Source: Melampsora larici-populina 98AG31
Lineage: Eukaryota; Basidiomycota; Pucciniomycetes; Pucciniales; Melampsoraceae
Assembly: GCF_000204055.1 (NCBI RefSeq)
Contig: NW_006768775.1
Span: 773,046 to 837,045, forward strand
DNA length: 64,000 nt
Reading direction: 5' to 3'
Below, in pieces: positions 23,901 to 35,614 of this stretch. The notes under the pieces were generated by a model. The model was not told the origin of the DNA, made no database searches, and worked only from the letters and a program-made list of their open reading frames with translations. Made by a program: the position numbers and the translations under genes. The stretch's first letter is position 1; each line of letters starts with the position of its first letter.

Positions 23901-24642
23901 TAGCTTTCTCAGTTGGCCAATAGTTCAGGATCTTCACTGAAATTTGTAGATATAAAAAATATCATGCTGATATGAAGAGATTATGATTCACCATCCTTTC
24001 CGCACTCAATGGCAAGCTTTTTGGAAGCCAAGGAAGGGATTCATGAATTCTCATACAGGTAATCAAGAGGCTTTACAGTATATGACATAGCGTGGCAGTT
24101 TTTACACCCACACAAATTTGAGAATAACATTGGCTTGGTGACCTGATTTTCAATCCATCAACCTGGTCATGACAACCTGTGCACAGCTGTTTGCACACTA
24201 AAATGAAATATTATATTATCATATGGAAGTATATTGAGTTTCAGTTTGATCATTAAGAACATGCTTGAGAAATTTTCATAAGGCAAAGGTGTTCCAATGA
24301 CCTTGGCTGTATCATCACTTTATTTCAGTTTCAAATTGTCTTCTGAGGCTGTCATAAAGTTAAACCTCTGCAAATCCACAATCAGCCATTTCGGATAGGG
24401 CTTGGGTTTAACTAAGCTGTCACAGGCCAAATTTCAGACTAATGCATAATAGAATAATGCATAGCATTTTTGCGGAAAAGTACAGATGTTGGTGGGCTTG
24501 ATTCAGGTTGAACTCCACCCCCAATTGCCGGGTTCTGAGGTGCCTGTGAGCAAGATTTCTCTTCAAACATCAGAACAGAGCCCGGACCAAAAAAAGCCAA
24601 TTTTTTTAATCACAGATCCAGAACGGCCCCCAGACCAACCCC
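20948..24642. other. Gene-poor AT-rich DNA
   Basis: No gene, repeat boundary or RNA gene recognised. Short frames have no protein-like composition. Confidence 0.4.
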
Positions 24643-24714
24643 ATGGGAGTCCTTGGGTAGCCATGGGATTATTGGAAAATCCCCAGTAATCCCTTGGTAC
24701 CCAGGGACTCCCAT
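24643..24714. repeat. 72-bp hairpin
   Basis: Begins ATGGGAGTCCTTGGGTA and ends TACCCAGGGACTCCCAT. The arms pair over about 30 bp with a few mismatches (GGGATTATTGG against CCAGTAATCCC) around a short loop. Confidence 0.8.
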
Positions 24715-24821
24715 CAAATATACAGAATCAATTCTTTTCTTTAGTGCGTGCCTGATTATGGCGGATGAAAATGGTTTGTGCAAGTCATTGGAGTACCGGT
24801 AATAAACCCAGGTGATCTTGT

Positions 24822-25253
24822 CTATCGATTTGAGCATTTCTGGGTTCTCATCTGTAAGATACCGGAGAAAGGCTGGTGAGTTGAGTTGAAGGGAAGTAGG
24901 TATCCAATAGACAATGATTGAAAATATCTTCTGTTTGAGCCAAAGGATGGGTTGACCGGGTCAACCCACCTCTCACCGGTCAACAAGGCAATCTCAGATT
25001 TGTTTTGTTCAGTAGATTGTCTCCTTAACTCTCCAATATGCTTGTTGATAAATACAGCATGGATTGCAACAGGAACCTTGGGGCACACAGTGTGTAGTGC
25101 GGTGTTGATGCGTTTGACCAGATCAAGAGGATTGGTATCAATCTTGGCGTGAGATTTTTGGTTCATTTGCTGGAGAATCAAGGCTGGTACCTTGACTCTG
25201 AGCAGACAAGATTGCAGGATTGGGGTTTGGCTTCTATGTTTGGGGGGAAGCAC
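24822..25253 (-). pseudogene. Possible LINE ORF1 fragment
   Basis: A 143-codon frame with NPLDLVKRINTAL followed by IHAVFINKHIGELRRQST and GERWVDPV. The order (helix with NxxDLVKRIN, beta segment, ELR..ST, RWV) resembles the RNA-binding part of ORF1 proteins in fungal Tad-like LINEs. No reverse transcriptase lies beside it, so it is at best a fragment. The frame contains a near-perfect palindrome at 24948-24968 (TGGGTTGACC, G, then GGTCAACCCA). Could also be an unrelated relic. Confidence 0.3.
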
Positions 25254-27921
25254 AGAAGAATCAGGGGAATTTTTCTGGGAATCTCAGCATGATAATCTCA
25301 CTGAGAACCTCATGATACAGCAACCTTGTATAAGCATACTGTAAGAATATTTACACAACTTAAACATAACCGAACACAATATGTATTTGGGTCAGAAACC
25401 ACAACTGGGGTATGCCCAATCCATGTCACAGCCTCTATGCAGACCCCTTGTTTCAAGCAAGAATTTTTTCAGCATCTTGTTTTGTCATATATTCCACCAA
25501 CACATAAAAAGAGTTTGCAAGGTAATCAATCCCTATTTGATAACCTCTCTATAACTCATTTAACTCAAAAAGGGACCAATTTAATTGTCTTGGTCTACAT
25601 TGATTTGAGATTTCAACTGTGATTGCTGAATTGCGACCTAAACTGATCAATGTTCAAGCTGATGTCAGACTAGTACAGTGTGTAAAGTCATCATCATGGA
25701 AATTTTAAGAGCAAAAGATCTGATTTTGCTCTCAAGAACTTGATTTTAGTTCCTAGTTGATCTACAAGGAAAACACCAAGTCGCAAATGCAGACCAATCA
25801 ACAACAGAACCTCCAGCAGAACTTTTGGCAAGGCTACTTGAGTTCTGGAATGAATTAACATCACATTCAGAGACTACACCCTCAACATCCCCACATTTAA
25901 TTCTACTTATATCACATGGTGCAGCACTTCAAACTTCAATTTAATCAGGATTAAAGTTGTCCTATGAATTTGATTCATCCATACCTCAACATATCATGTT
26001 GGGAAGTTGTTTAATTACTGATGTTGAACTTTTACCAAGTAAATTAGTTACCAGAGCTGGTGATGTAGAGTATTTGGATACAGTTGAATCATAGGAGATT
26101 CAAGTAAAGGGTACATGAAGTGGATGATATTTTATCAAAGACTAGCTACACGGAAGTTGGGTTGATCTCAAGTTCCCATATAGAGGATTCAAAACATCAT
26201 AGATAGCTTTTTTCATCTTCAACTTTGAGGTCAGGATTTTTCCTCTAGCTTGATTTTAATCAGAGTGTTATCAGGGGATTCCCCAATCCTTGGGTCTACC
26301 GGGTTTGGGGCCTGTACCCTGTGCTGCAACTGCTGTAAAGGGTTGGGATGTGATTGATGGAATGAGTTTCATGGCTTTGAGAAGCCAAGCTTCCATGGCA
26401 TGGAGGTCTAAGTGGGTTACTTGAATTGGTGATGGTGGTAAAGGCAATTTGGCTAGTTGAAGGCAGAAGCCTGAGAGCTTGAGGGCGTTCTGGAAACCCG
26501 CTCGGTTACATTTGGAGGTAGTGGTTTGACTCTTGGACTTTGAACTGACGCTTTTGAGCTAGCGGTTGAGTTCTGCAAGGATAGCCTTTAGATTTTTTGG
26601 CAAGAGGGGGTGTCAATAAGCAGGCTTATTGGCAGGTAACTCAGCACTTATAAGACTAATTATTTCAAAAGATATATTATCAAAATTATAACAAATAATC
26701 AAAAACAATAGGAACTATTCAACTCAAACTTCAAATGTGTGGATATTACTAACCAAAAGTGTTTGAACTTGAATGGGTTTAAATTCAATTGGAATTCACA
26801 CTCACACCCCACACCTTTTTTGTGGCCCTGGCCATGGTCATGGCCCTAGTAACAGCATAGCAGCCCTTATGAACATTGAATGTCATTATGCTCATGTTCA
26901 ATTGCTGGCGGACCACTCAGATCCACCTGCACTTGTGTTTTGAGTAATTCTTGGAATACTCTCAGAAAAACTTGTTGTCCCAACTTATGCATTTGTGCAG
27001 GTTTGAGTGTATTTCAATTCATCCCATAAATCAAAAGATTATTTCCAAGATTATACTCAATTCCAAAGAAGTATTTGAAATCAAGTTCAAAACTTTATTC
27101 ATATATTCATATTTGAAATGAGTGTCTGATTTTATTCTTCTTGGATTTGCATGATCTATCAAAATTTCTCTGTAACTACTTATTTGCATGTATCATTCAT
27201 AAAGAGTCAGTTCTGTTACAGGTTTTCACTGCTTTGTTCTTCACTCTTTAGATTGCTGATATCCATGCTTTGTTTTTGTAATTTCCTTCAGTTTTAAGCT
27301 TGGTAGGATTAGATTGTTTTGTATGAGAAAAGTTAAGTCACTCAAGATACATTTGATTAGAAATTTGAAGCAATTTTAACCAAATGTTCAATCTTAGATA
27401 TGGGTGATAACTATCTCTGTTAATGCTTCCCAAAAAAATCTAGATTGGCTCATTGGTCACTTTTTTTCTGTGACATGTTGAAGAACCTCCATCCATTTTA
27501 GCGTCATTAATGGATCTATTATATGATAAATTAATTTTGAATTAGCAATTTGTCAACTTAATCCTGCTAAAAGATTTAATTGATCAAGTTGGAAAGACTT
27601 ATTGCAGCTTATTTAAATTTGTTGATAGTTTATACAGATGTAAACCACTTAAAAAGCAGTTTTGGGTCAGTAAGTCATTATCAACGCTCTTGAAATTACT
27701 ATACTTTTGAATTGAATGACTGATAAGGCAATTTGTTTTTAGGAGGGCTACAATTATGAGAAGTGAAAAACAACTATCAGCTCATTCAGAACAAGTTGGA
27801 CAACATATGTCAGGTTTACCTACTCTTGATCCCCCTACTTGTACTGTTTTGGTTTTTGGTTATCCAAATGTTGCTCAATTGAGTTTTATCAATAAGGTGA
27901 CTTTTGCAGACTTAGATGTAT
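25254..27921. other. Gene-poor DNA with a small coding-like relic
   Basis: At about 26275-26610 the minus strand reads as two protein-like segments joined by one frameshift (LAKKSKGYPCRTQPLAQK, then NALKLSGFCLQLAKLPLPP and GPKPGRPKDWG). Its outer edge (AGAGGGGGTGTCA on the plus strand near 26605) looks like a polypurine tract next to an LTR start. Probably a retroelement remnant; not assigned. Nothing else seen. Confidence 0.3.
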
Positions 27922-29848
27922 AACCGTATGGTTTCACTATCCTCAGACTCATCTCAAAGACCCCAACATGTATTGGTAAGTCATGATCACCGGTGGTCAT
28001 GATAGCAGTTCTGGAATTCTACACCTATCATAACAAGAGAGAGGAAAGTGTACTCATGATATTCACTGTTTTAATCGTTTAAAATAGGGATTATTTGGGA
28101 TCCCATCCAGAATCACTTTATGAATTTGTGAGGGTCTTCACTGACCTAGGAACTCCTGATGGTAAGCAAAAACCCATCTTGTTTGCTCAGCAATCTTGAA
28201 TTATCTTTCTCAAATCCTTGTTCATTGTTTTTTGCTCTGTATATAGGTTTTGTCAATATGGATGCATGGGCAGGACATTCTTATCAATGGGTAAAAGCTG
28301 ATGGTCAGGAAATTATCTTGACAATCTAAACTTTGCTGAAATGTTTTACATTTTTCTAAAAAGGAACTTAGGTATATGTCAAGATTGTGGCTATAAGTCA
28401 ACAAGGTGTTCATAACTTAACAGCCTCCGCTGCCACACACATCCCGGGCACAAATCCTGATTATGCAACCCAGGTGAGTTAAGGCTCTATACACTGGGAC
28501 TTGAAAATATCATATATACCCCATCTCATTTTCATTAACTAGGATCTATACCAATGTATTGATCAGGGTCAGTTTCCATTGTGGAAACTTTTGGCACAAG
28601 TTTTGACTCCAGCTGAGGCTGAAAAATTCAAATACAATGTTCTTGATGTGACAAGTTGAGTGGTTTTATTTGAATGAATTTACACCACCAAGATAGGTTT
28701 AAACGGATCCTGTTATACTTTAGAGGAATGGCCCATTGATATGGTTCCGCCACATGAGATTGGAGAATTTGTTCTCAATCAAGTGCGTGGATTAAGATTT
28801 CATTTTCTTGACCAGAAGATATATAGCTAAATCACTCAATTTTCTTGTTCTTGTTACGCTCTTGATATCTTAGAATCCAGAAATCTATTTTGCAGAGGTG
28901 AGTTAGTGTTACATCAAGATTATACCAACTTTGAAACTCAACAATGGTTATGATCATTAACATTTTGTAGATTGAGCAAGTTGCTTTTTCACCTTCAAAC
29001 CTTGGGGATGGTTGAGAACCAAGTGCGGACCCAGTACTTCAAGCCAGACTCTTTGCATATCCTGATGCCCAGGTAAGCTGATTAAACATAGTTGAATTTA
29101 CTTCAAAGCTTTGAACTCACTCATTGCTGTTATACGGTTGTTCTGAAAGAGATATTGCCTTGGTACCAACTTCAACCAAATTCCAATCAATTGTCCAATG
29201 AATCCAGTTGGCGAGTATCTCCAAGAATTTACTATTGTAATCACAATCCACTGATTGCTTGCAATCTTTTTGCTTATCACATAATTTTGATTGAATAGCC
29301 AACTTTCAACGTAATGGACAAGCTTCTTATTTAGAAAATCAAGGATCAAGAGCCAATTATCTTTCAAGTTTTCAAAGTATCAATCTTCCACCTAGTCTAT
29401 ATGATGTTTCAAATCACACTGTATGGGTAGGTGTTGCGGTAAGATCAATGAGTCAGGTTTGTCATTTCATGACATGTTTTTGAAAGATATGAGGTAGAAT
29501 ATAGCTCTAACTTCACAATACCTCGCCCGAAAAAAACAATCAGGTAACAGAAATTGACTTTGAACAACCTCGCCACTTTTTAAGTACTCTGAGCGAAGAA
29601 CAGAAAAATCATTTTATCAGGTAAGAATCAAAATCCCATCCTAATCCAATCCCCAATCACTTGAATTCAATCGAATCTAAGGTAGAACATCAAAACTAAT
29701 CTATCTTTTCATCTACATCAGCAATGCGGCTTCCAGTTTATCAAAAGTTACCAATCCACATGTGAAATCTGATGTCTTGGAAGTCTTTTCTAGACTTGAT
29801 GAAAACTTGAGCAAGTTGATCTCTCAAAACATTCAGACATCTACTTGA
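27922..29848 (+). pseudogene. Catalase pseudogene, C-terminal part
   Basis: Consecutive exon-like pieces read in catalase order: HYPQTHLKDPNMYW; DYLGSHPESLYEFV and FTDLGTPDG; GHSYQWVKADG; a piece with GVHNLT and NPDYATQ; DLYQCIDQGQFPLWKL with LTPAEAEKFKYN; EIGEFVLNQ; NPEIYFAE; QVAFSPSNLG with EPSADPVLQARLFAYPDAQ; and a C-terminal tail ending in TGA at 29846-29848. Catalase breaks down hydrogen peroxide. The N-terminal portion with the catalytic histidine was not found upstream. Two in-frame stops are present: TAG at 28369-28371, where the family has Trp, and TGA near 29013. Introns are mostly still recognisable (GTAAG/AG). A dead, 5'-truncated copy. Confidence 0.85.
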
Positions 29849-30370
29849 GCTTGTTGAGAGCTTATCTCTCAATTGGTTGAATAAGACCTAGAAGTTGTTC
29901 AAATCGGATGAAGTTGAGTGTTATTCTTGTTTATCTTTTTGTATCATCGATCTTCTCAATGTTTTCCATGATTTTATGTCCTGTGATATACACATTCAGA
30001 ATATAACCAGGTGCTTGTGAAAGTTCTGGTAAGAAAGAAGATAAGGCAGTTTGATGGAGAGAAATAATAACAACCGACAAAAGAGGGTATTCTACATATG
30101 GATCTGAAGAGCTCAACACTCGCGTCATGGTGTAAGAAAAGATGTATCACTAATACTGCTTGAAGTAAATTGCGTCTATACGCGTCATGACAATGTGCAT
30201 AAGTGATCACTTTGTGATCCCACTTATATCAACACATCTGGGTGTCTAGTTCTGTACAAGCAATTGAAGTATCAATAATGAACTTGCCTGGAGTGATAAA
30301 CCAGAAGGAGGTCCATGGCTGCTGTAAGCAGTGCGATTTGTGCGGTGGTTGGTGTATTGCTACTACTAGT
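29849..30370. other. Intergenic, no gene seen
   Basis: Short frames only. It ends at the target duplication of the hAT element. Confidence 0.4.
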
Positions 30371-30377
30371 CTCCGAA

Positions 30378-33300
30378 CAACGTCGAAATCGCTGCGCTAC
30401 GCACAGCAATATGAAGGGTCGTAGATAGTGGTATGATCTACCACTATCTTGAACATCCGCTACGCACCACTATCACGAACAACCCGCTATGTCTTTTATG
30501 TAGGGGTGCGCATCAGCCACTATGGGGCACTACGATATAGACTCACTAGCGCTATCATAGCGCACATGCAAAAATTTTTAATATGAACATCAAATATTAT
30601 TAAAAGGCATTTAAAAAATAAGTGACAAACATATACAAGAACCATTAAACAATTGAGTAAGAGAGTAGAGAAATAGAAAAAAAAGAGAAGAAATAACTTG
30701 TATTAAAGATAGTCATGAAGTAGAAGGCAATTTAAATGATCGAGATATAAGAAAAAAAAAGAAAAGTGAGACTTGAAAAGTGAGATCGGGAGTGAGTGTA
30801 GGAAAAGAAAAAAGGAAAACTTTGACTTAAAGAGAGTAATTAACTTGAAGGTAAACTAAAAGATATGATGATTAAGAAAAGGAAAAAATAATTGAGATAT
30901 CAAGTCATCGCTTCTCCATGTTCTCCACCAAGGTAAGAGCCTCAGAGAACTCGCCAGGAACCTTTATCCCAGCCTTGAGCCACTCCCGAGACGAAGCACA
31001 TCGCTCAATGGTACGGCTAGTCATAGCCGATCAATCGGACCCGCACACGTCAGCTGCACCTGAAAAGATCCTTTCACAAGAACAGGTTGTTCCAGAACAA
31101 CCCATAAAGTCACGAGCCATGAGGGCAAGGACAGGAAATGCGCCACAATTATCCTAAAGCATAAGACACAGTCAGAAATTTTGAAGTTAAAGATAAGATG
31201 ATGAAGAAAGAATATGTACCTTCCACCACGACAAAAGTGTGCCACAGGTAAGAGGAAATTTTCCTGATATGTAACCTTCAAGTTCTTGTTTGGTATCACC
31301 GTTAGGTCCAGATGCCATAGAAGCAAATACATTGTATTCGTCATCAGTGACAGTATTATCTTGCTGGACAGTGGTGATTGTTGTGACCGGATGACTAGCT
31401 TGATATTGAATTGAATAAGAATCCAGATGTTGTTTGACAATTCTTTGGATGCGAGTGACATGTGATGGATGATGAAGTTCAAAGAACTTCATCCTGAGTC
31501 GAGGGTTCAGGACGGTAGCGACTACAATAGCATCACATTCAAGAGCTTCTGACTCGTAAGAATCAAGGCGACTGATCATGCTTGACGTCAATTTTTGAAG
31601 GCTGGCGTATGGAGTATAAGAATTGAGTTTTTGAAGGGATGTCCTGACACGGTGATAGTCGAGTAAAATTATAGCTGCTGTGGAATGATTGCCCTCGATC
31701 CTCGAGGTAGCTAACACAATAACCTAGTCAAGACATCAGGGATCAGTAAATGAATATAAGGTGGAAGGATCGAGAGAGATATCAAAGTACTCACTTCCAT
31801 AACCTCATTCAAAGCAGATGCACATAGCCATTCGCTTTTTGAGATTGATAATTCCTCAAAATAACCCTCCTCGTCATTTGCTAACATCTGATTTATAACC
31901 TGTAAATAAAGTGATTTCTTAGTGATCTTCAAACCGACTGAGCTCAAAGAAAGGAAGTCTTACCTCGGCTCCATCTACCATGATTGATCGGCTCTGGTGC
32001 AAGCCATTCCATTTGCTGGACTCACCAAGGATAGGACAACGCAAAGTCCTACCCAGCTCCTTAGCACGGTTGCGGAATTCCAGACGTCGAGATGGACGGC
32101 GAGCAATCAGTCGGCTTACTCGATCGATCTGCAGAGATTGAAATCAGTATTGAGATGAAGAAAGTTGGTAAGAGTGTGAAGAGAGAGCTTACCTTCTTGA
32201 TTGCTTGAATCACTAGGTCAGGTCGGCTTCTTGAACTAGGTAAGGCAGCAGGGTCTGGGAATTGAGATACTTGGTCATTGTGGTCACCGTCACTGTCAGA
32301 TTCACAGTCGCGAGTGCCATTGCCAGATTCGCTAGCGTCCGAATCTTCAGTTTCATTGTCTTCTTCAACTTGCATTGCATCAGTTTCATCGTTAAGAGTG
32401 ATGGAAGGGGTGGGAACGTTGAAAAGAGGCTGGGTGGTTGGCTTGGTGTGGCCGGGATCAAGACCGATCGAGGCTAGACCGTGCTTAACAAGCAGGGCTA
32501 GCTTGTGAGCATAGCAGCGAATCTGCATACGTCCTGCTGGCCAGTCGACACTCGGGGTAGCCTCTTGAAACATCCGCTGTAATTCATAAGCAAGGGTGCG
32601 GTTGTTTGATCCCGAATCGGTAGTTTGGGCTAACATGTAGATAAACAAAGCCAATCAGGTTTAAGTTTGAAGATGATAATGGAAAAAGATAAAAAAAACT
32701 TATCTTATCATGTAGACCATGCTTGATGAGGAATCGGGCCACTGGTCGTGCAAGTAGGACACCGGCGTGGTTCCACGCGGCCAGCTTTAGACTAAGATGG
32801 AATGTCTGGAACTCCCACTTATCGTCAATGAATGTTACATTCATTCCAATAAAGGCATACCAGCTCCGACGGGTGGTCCAGCCATCGTGAATCAGGCAGA
32901 ACTTGCTTGAATTGTTCTAGATGATGACCAAGAGATAAAGAAAAGAAAAGGAGGGAAAAGAACAAAAAGAATCATAAAGTCAAAAGATAGAAACATAGGC
33001 AAAAGTTTGATCAAGAAGAAGATTTACCTTGATAGTTTCCAGAACCGTCTGTTGCAATCCCGAGTAAAGACGCTTGGCAGCGTTTGCTGCCCATACTGCC
33101 GATCGAAGGGCTGCCGACACGTTTGCCAATCGGAAAGCTGCTCGTAAAGAGCAGTCTTGGAATCGAGCCCATGGTAATGCTTGACGAATCACCCAGATGA
33201 CACACATCAAGTTGAGAAGATCGACACTAAACTTGTCCTTAGAAATAAAATGATCAAGAGTTCCTGATTTGTTTGCCTGCACCAATCTCTGCAGCTCCTC

Positions 33301-34814
33301 CCACGACGGTGGAAGATCCAAACCGGCCGCTATGGCATCCGACCGCCTGGGGCAAGCGGGTCGACCTTTGCTTCCATCCCAATGCCCGTACAGGTTGTAG
33401 TAGCTAGTCAAACCCTTGAGGAATCGACCACGGCACCACCGACACCTATAAAGCCGTGGATCACCAGACGTCTGAAGAACATATATTAGTATCTAAACTC
33501 AAAACAAAAACAAAAACAAAAACAAAAACAGACTAACCTGGCCATTAGGATAGATCGGAGGGTGAAAGTACTTGAGTAGTTCTTGAACCCGAGCCAGGTG
33601 TGAAGCCCTGATACCAGTCCTGGGTCTCCTCGGAATGATCTCGTCTCCAGAATCTTGATCAATATCTACGCAGTCAGGAACTGTCTCGTCCTATAAATGG
33701 AAAATTATAATATTTATCAATTAATCATTGAAAGCGATTGTTGAGAACAAAGGAAAGTAAAAGATTAAACAGCTTACTTTTTTTCTCTTCTTTGTCACCT
33801 TTTTTTCGGTCTGACACTTTCGTTTTCCGGTTGAAGGCGATTGAAGGTCCAATAGATCGTCCTCATCTTCAGGGACAGCAAGAAAGAGCTGATCAATCGG
33901 GCCAAACAGAGAGCTGGAATGTGAGGGACCGGGAGTCGGAGATGCCACCTGAAGAGATCGTCGAGCGTCGAGCAAAGCAAAGACGAAGCCAGGAGATGGT
34001 CTAACTGGTGTCCTTGGCCGGAGTGATCGCCCTGAAGGCAACTGGGTTGGGGCAGTAGACGGGTCGGCAGAGCCAGATTGATCCGAGAGTTTGATCGAAT
34101 CAGTCGATCTGGTTTGCTCTGAGAGGTTGATGGGACCATGACGACACAGTAGCAGTGTAATCAGAAAAATTTGAGATGCAGTTGTATGGTTCAGTTGAAG
34201 ATAATTAGGATGGAAAAGAGATAGATAGAATGTAATTGGATGGGAAAATGTGGTCCAACGATGAAACTGGAATCGGTGGCAAGAGGAGAAAGGTCAGTGA
34301 ATTGATCAAACAGCTTTTATACTCGTCGATTGGTACTTACATGTAATCCTACAAGTGACACCAAGTGACACTCAGACCCAATCTTGTCATTGCTACTCTT
34401 GATAACTTTCGCCCAAATGGTGGAGAATTGAAGGTAAAAACGGTGAGGGTGGGGTGGTGGAATGAGGTGATTGAAGACTTGTTGAAGGGTGGATCGGGTG
34501 TAAGTTGAAAAATAAGGGTACTCAAGGGGTAAATGGTCTGGGGCGGAGGGCATGGACATATACAGGTTCGGGCGTGGAGGGCATGTGTAGTATATGTAGT
34601 ATATTACAGGTCATAGCGCTCGCTATGTGTACCGCTATGCATGTGGACATGTTACATACAAGCTCGAGCGTTGCACATGACCCACTACAGGAAATTTTGG
34701 TTTCCAGATAGGGCTGTGCGATGTCCACTATGAAAAGACCCCCTATTTTTAGCGGAAGTCCCGCAGCGCTTTCGCAGCGCTTCCGCTATATGATGCGGTG
34801 TGATTTCGACGTTG
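30378..34814 (-). mobile_element. Complete hAT DNA transposon, 4437 bp
   Basis: The ends are perfect 13-bp inverted repeats, CAACGTCGAAATC. They are flanked by CTCCGAA on both sides (30371-30377 and 34815-34821), and the eighth base outward differs, close to the 8-bp duplication usual for hAT. Subterminal DNA at both ends is rich in GCGCT/AGCGC words, as expected for transposase binding sites. One transposase gene on the minus strand fills the interior. Confidence 0.88.
30905..34139 (-). pseudogene. hAT transposase, multi-exon, one premature stop
   Basis: Read 5' to 3' on the minus strand: a basic N-terminal exon ending KKVTKKRKK; a BED-type zinc finger (CRWCRGRF, then NLYGHWDG, then C); SGTLDHFISKDKFS and RQALPWARF; LIHDGWTTRRSWYAFIG with the first catalytic Asp region; TTDSGSNNRTLA; RCYAHKLAL; an acidic Asp/Glu/Ser linker; and the C-terminal dimerisation domain (ALMARDFMG, CSCERIFSGAADVC, TIERC..SREWLK). 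These are standard hAT parts and exon joints look intact. One codon in the dimerisation domain is TGA (31031-31033) where an Arg (CGA) would be expected. No ATG was found in the frame of the first exon, although one at 34139 is in another frame. The element is therefore probably just inactivated; the start is uncertain. Confidence 0.75.
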
Positions 34815-34821
34815 CTCCGAA

Positions 34822-35220
34822 TGGGTGTGGTTTGTTAACAAGAGTAGAGAGGGCTGCAGCTTGGCAAGCTATACAGTGTAAGGTTAGGAGATGAAGTCAG
34901 CTTCATAGCGATTCTCTCAGAGATGGAGGAATCGTGGCAGTCGTGCAGCCTACATAGATGTTGTCAAGAAGGTCGCAGAGGGTAGCTTGTTGCTGGAAAT
35001 GGAGTGTAGGAAGCTGATCAGTTTGAACGGAACCTACTTGATTACATATTACGGGTTCTAACAAGGGGTATCAGATTCAGTCATAAGTCCCATGAAGTAC
35101 CATGGGGCTGGTGAATGAAGCAAATGTGGGAGCGGGGACTGGAAACAGTCGTCCTGCTTCATATATATGTAGATAGATATATAGATATGTAGATGTGTCT
35201 TCAAAGTAGTCAAGCACCAT
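34822..35220. other. Intergenic, no gene seen
   Basis: Short AT repeats (ATAGATATATAGATATG near 35172). Nothing else recognised. Confidence 0.4.
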
Positions 35221-35604
35221 TCTACATTTGTATCGCTCACAATGATGTGATTTAAAGGAATGTATCGCGTCTCATCAAACCGAGCAAATTTTTGTATCGC
35301 TCAATGGTGATGTGATTCAAACAATTGAATCGCTCAGGGCTTTGCATCACGTCGCCACATGAGCGATGTTTAGTCGCATTGGGCTTGAATCGCTGAGCTT
35401 ACCTTGCAATTCATCATTGCAACTCATTTTTATCGCTTTCAACCTCGCAACTTGAAATCGCAAGACAAATTTAATCGCTTTGTCAACATGCAATATAAAA
35501 TCGCATGTTTATCATAATGCCTTGGAAAAATGTGATTTTCCATTGCCGGTATAAAGGCTATGTACAGTGGCATATACACATGCGAAGTAAAAATGTTGGT
35601 GGTG
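35221..35604 (-). repeat. 384-bp dispersed repeat, right copy, inverted
   Basis: Reverse-complement partner of 15717-16100, about 90% identical by eye with identical ends. Its CACCACCAACATTTTT end lies only 10 bp from the first exon piece of the hAT fragment at 35615. Confidence 0.8.
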
Positions 35605-35614
35605 CGTGTGTCAG

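Noticed and set aside
24600..24840. Minus-strand frame downstream of the LINE-like fragment, considered as a continuation of the element
   Set aside because: Much of it is encoded by the 72-bp hairpin and it shows no reverse transcriptase or endonuclease motif.
27745..27900. Frame starting near 27756 (MRSEKQLSAHSEQ) as the missing N-terminus of the catalase
   Set aside because: It has no catalase motif, and the catalytic His region is absent.
30242..31157. Plus-strand frames over the hAT element that look protein-like
   Set aside because: They are antisense shadows of the hAT dimerisation domain and terminal DNA.
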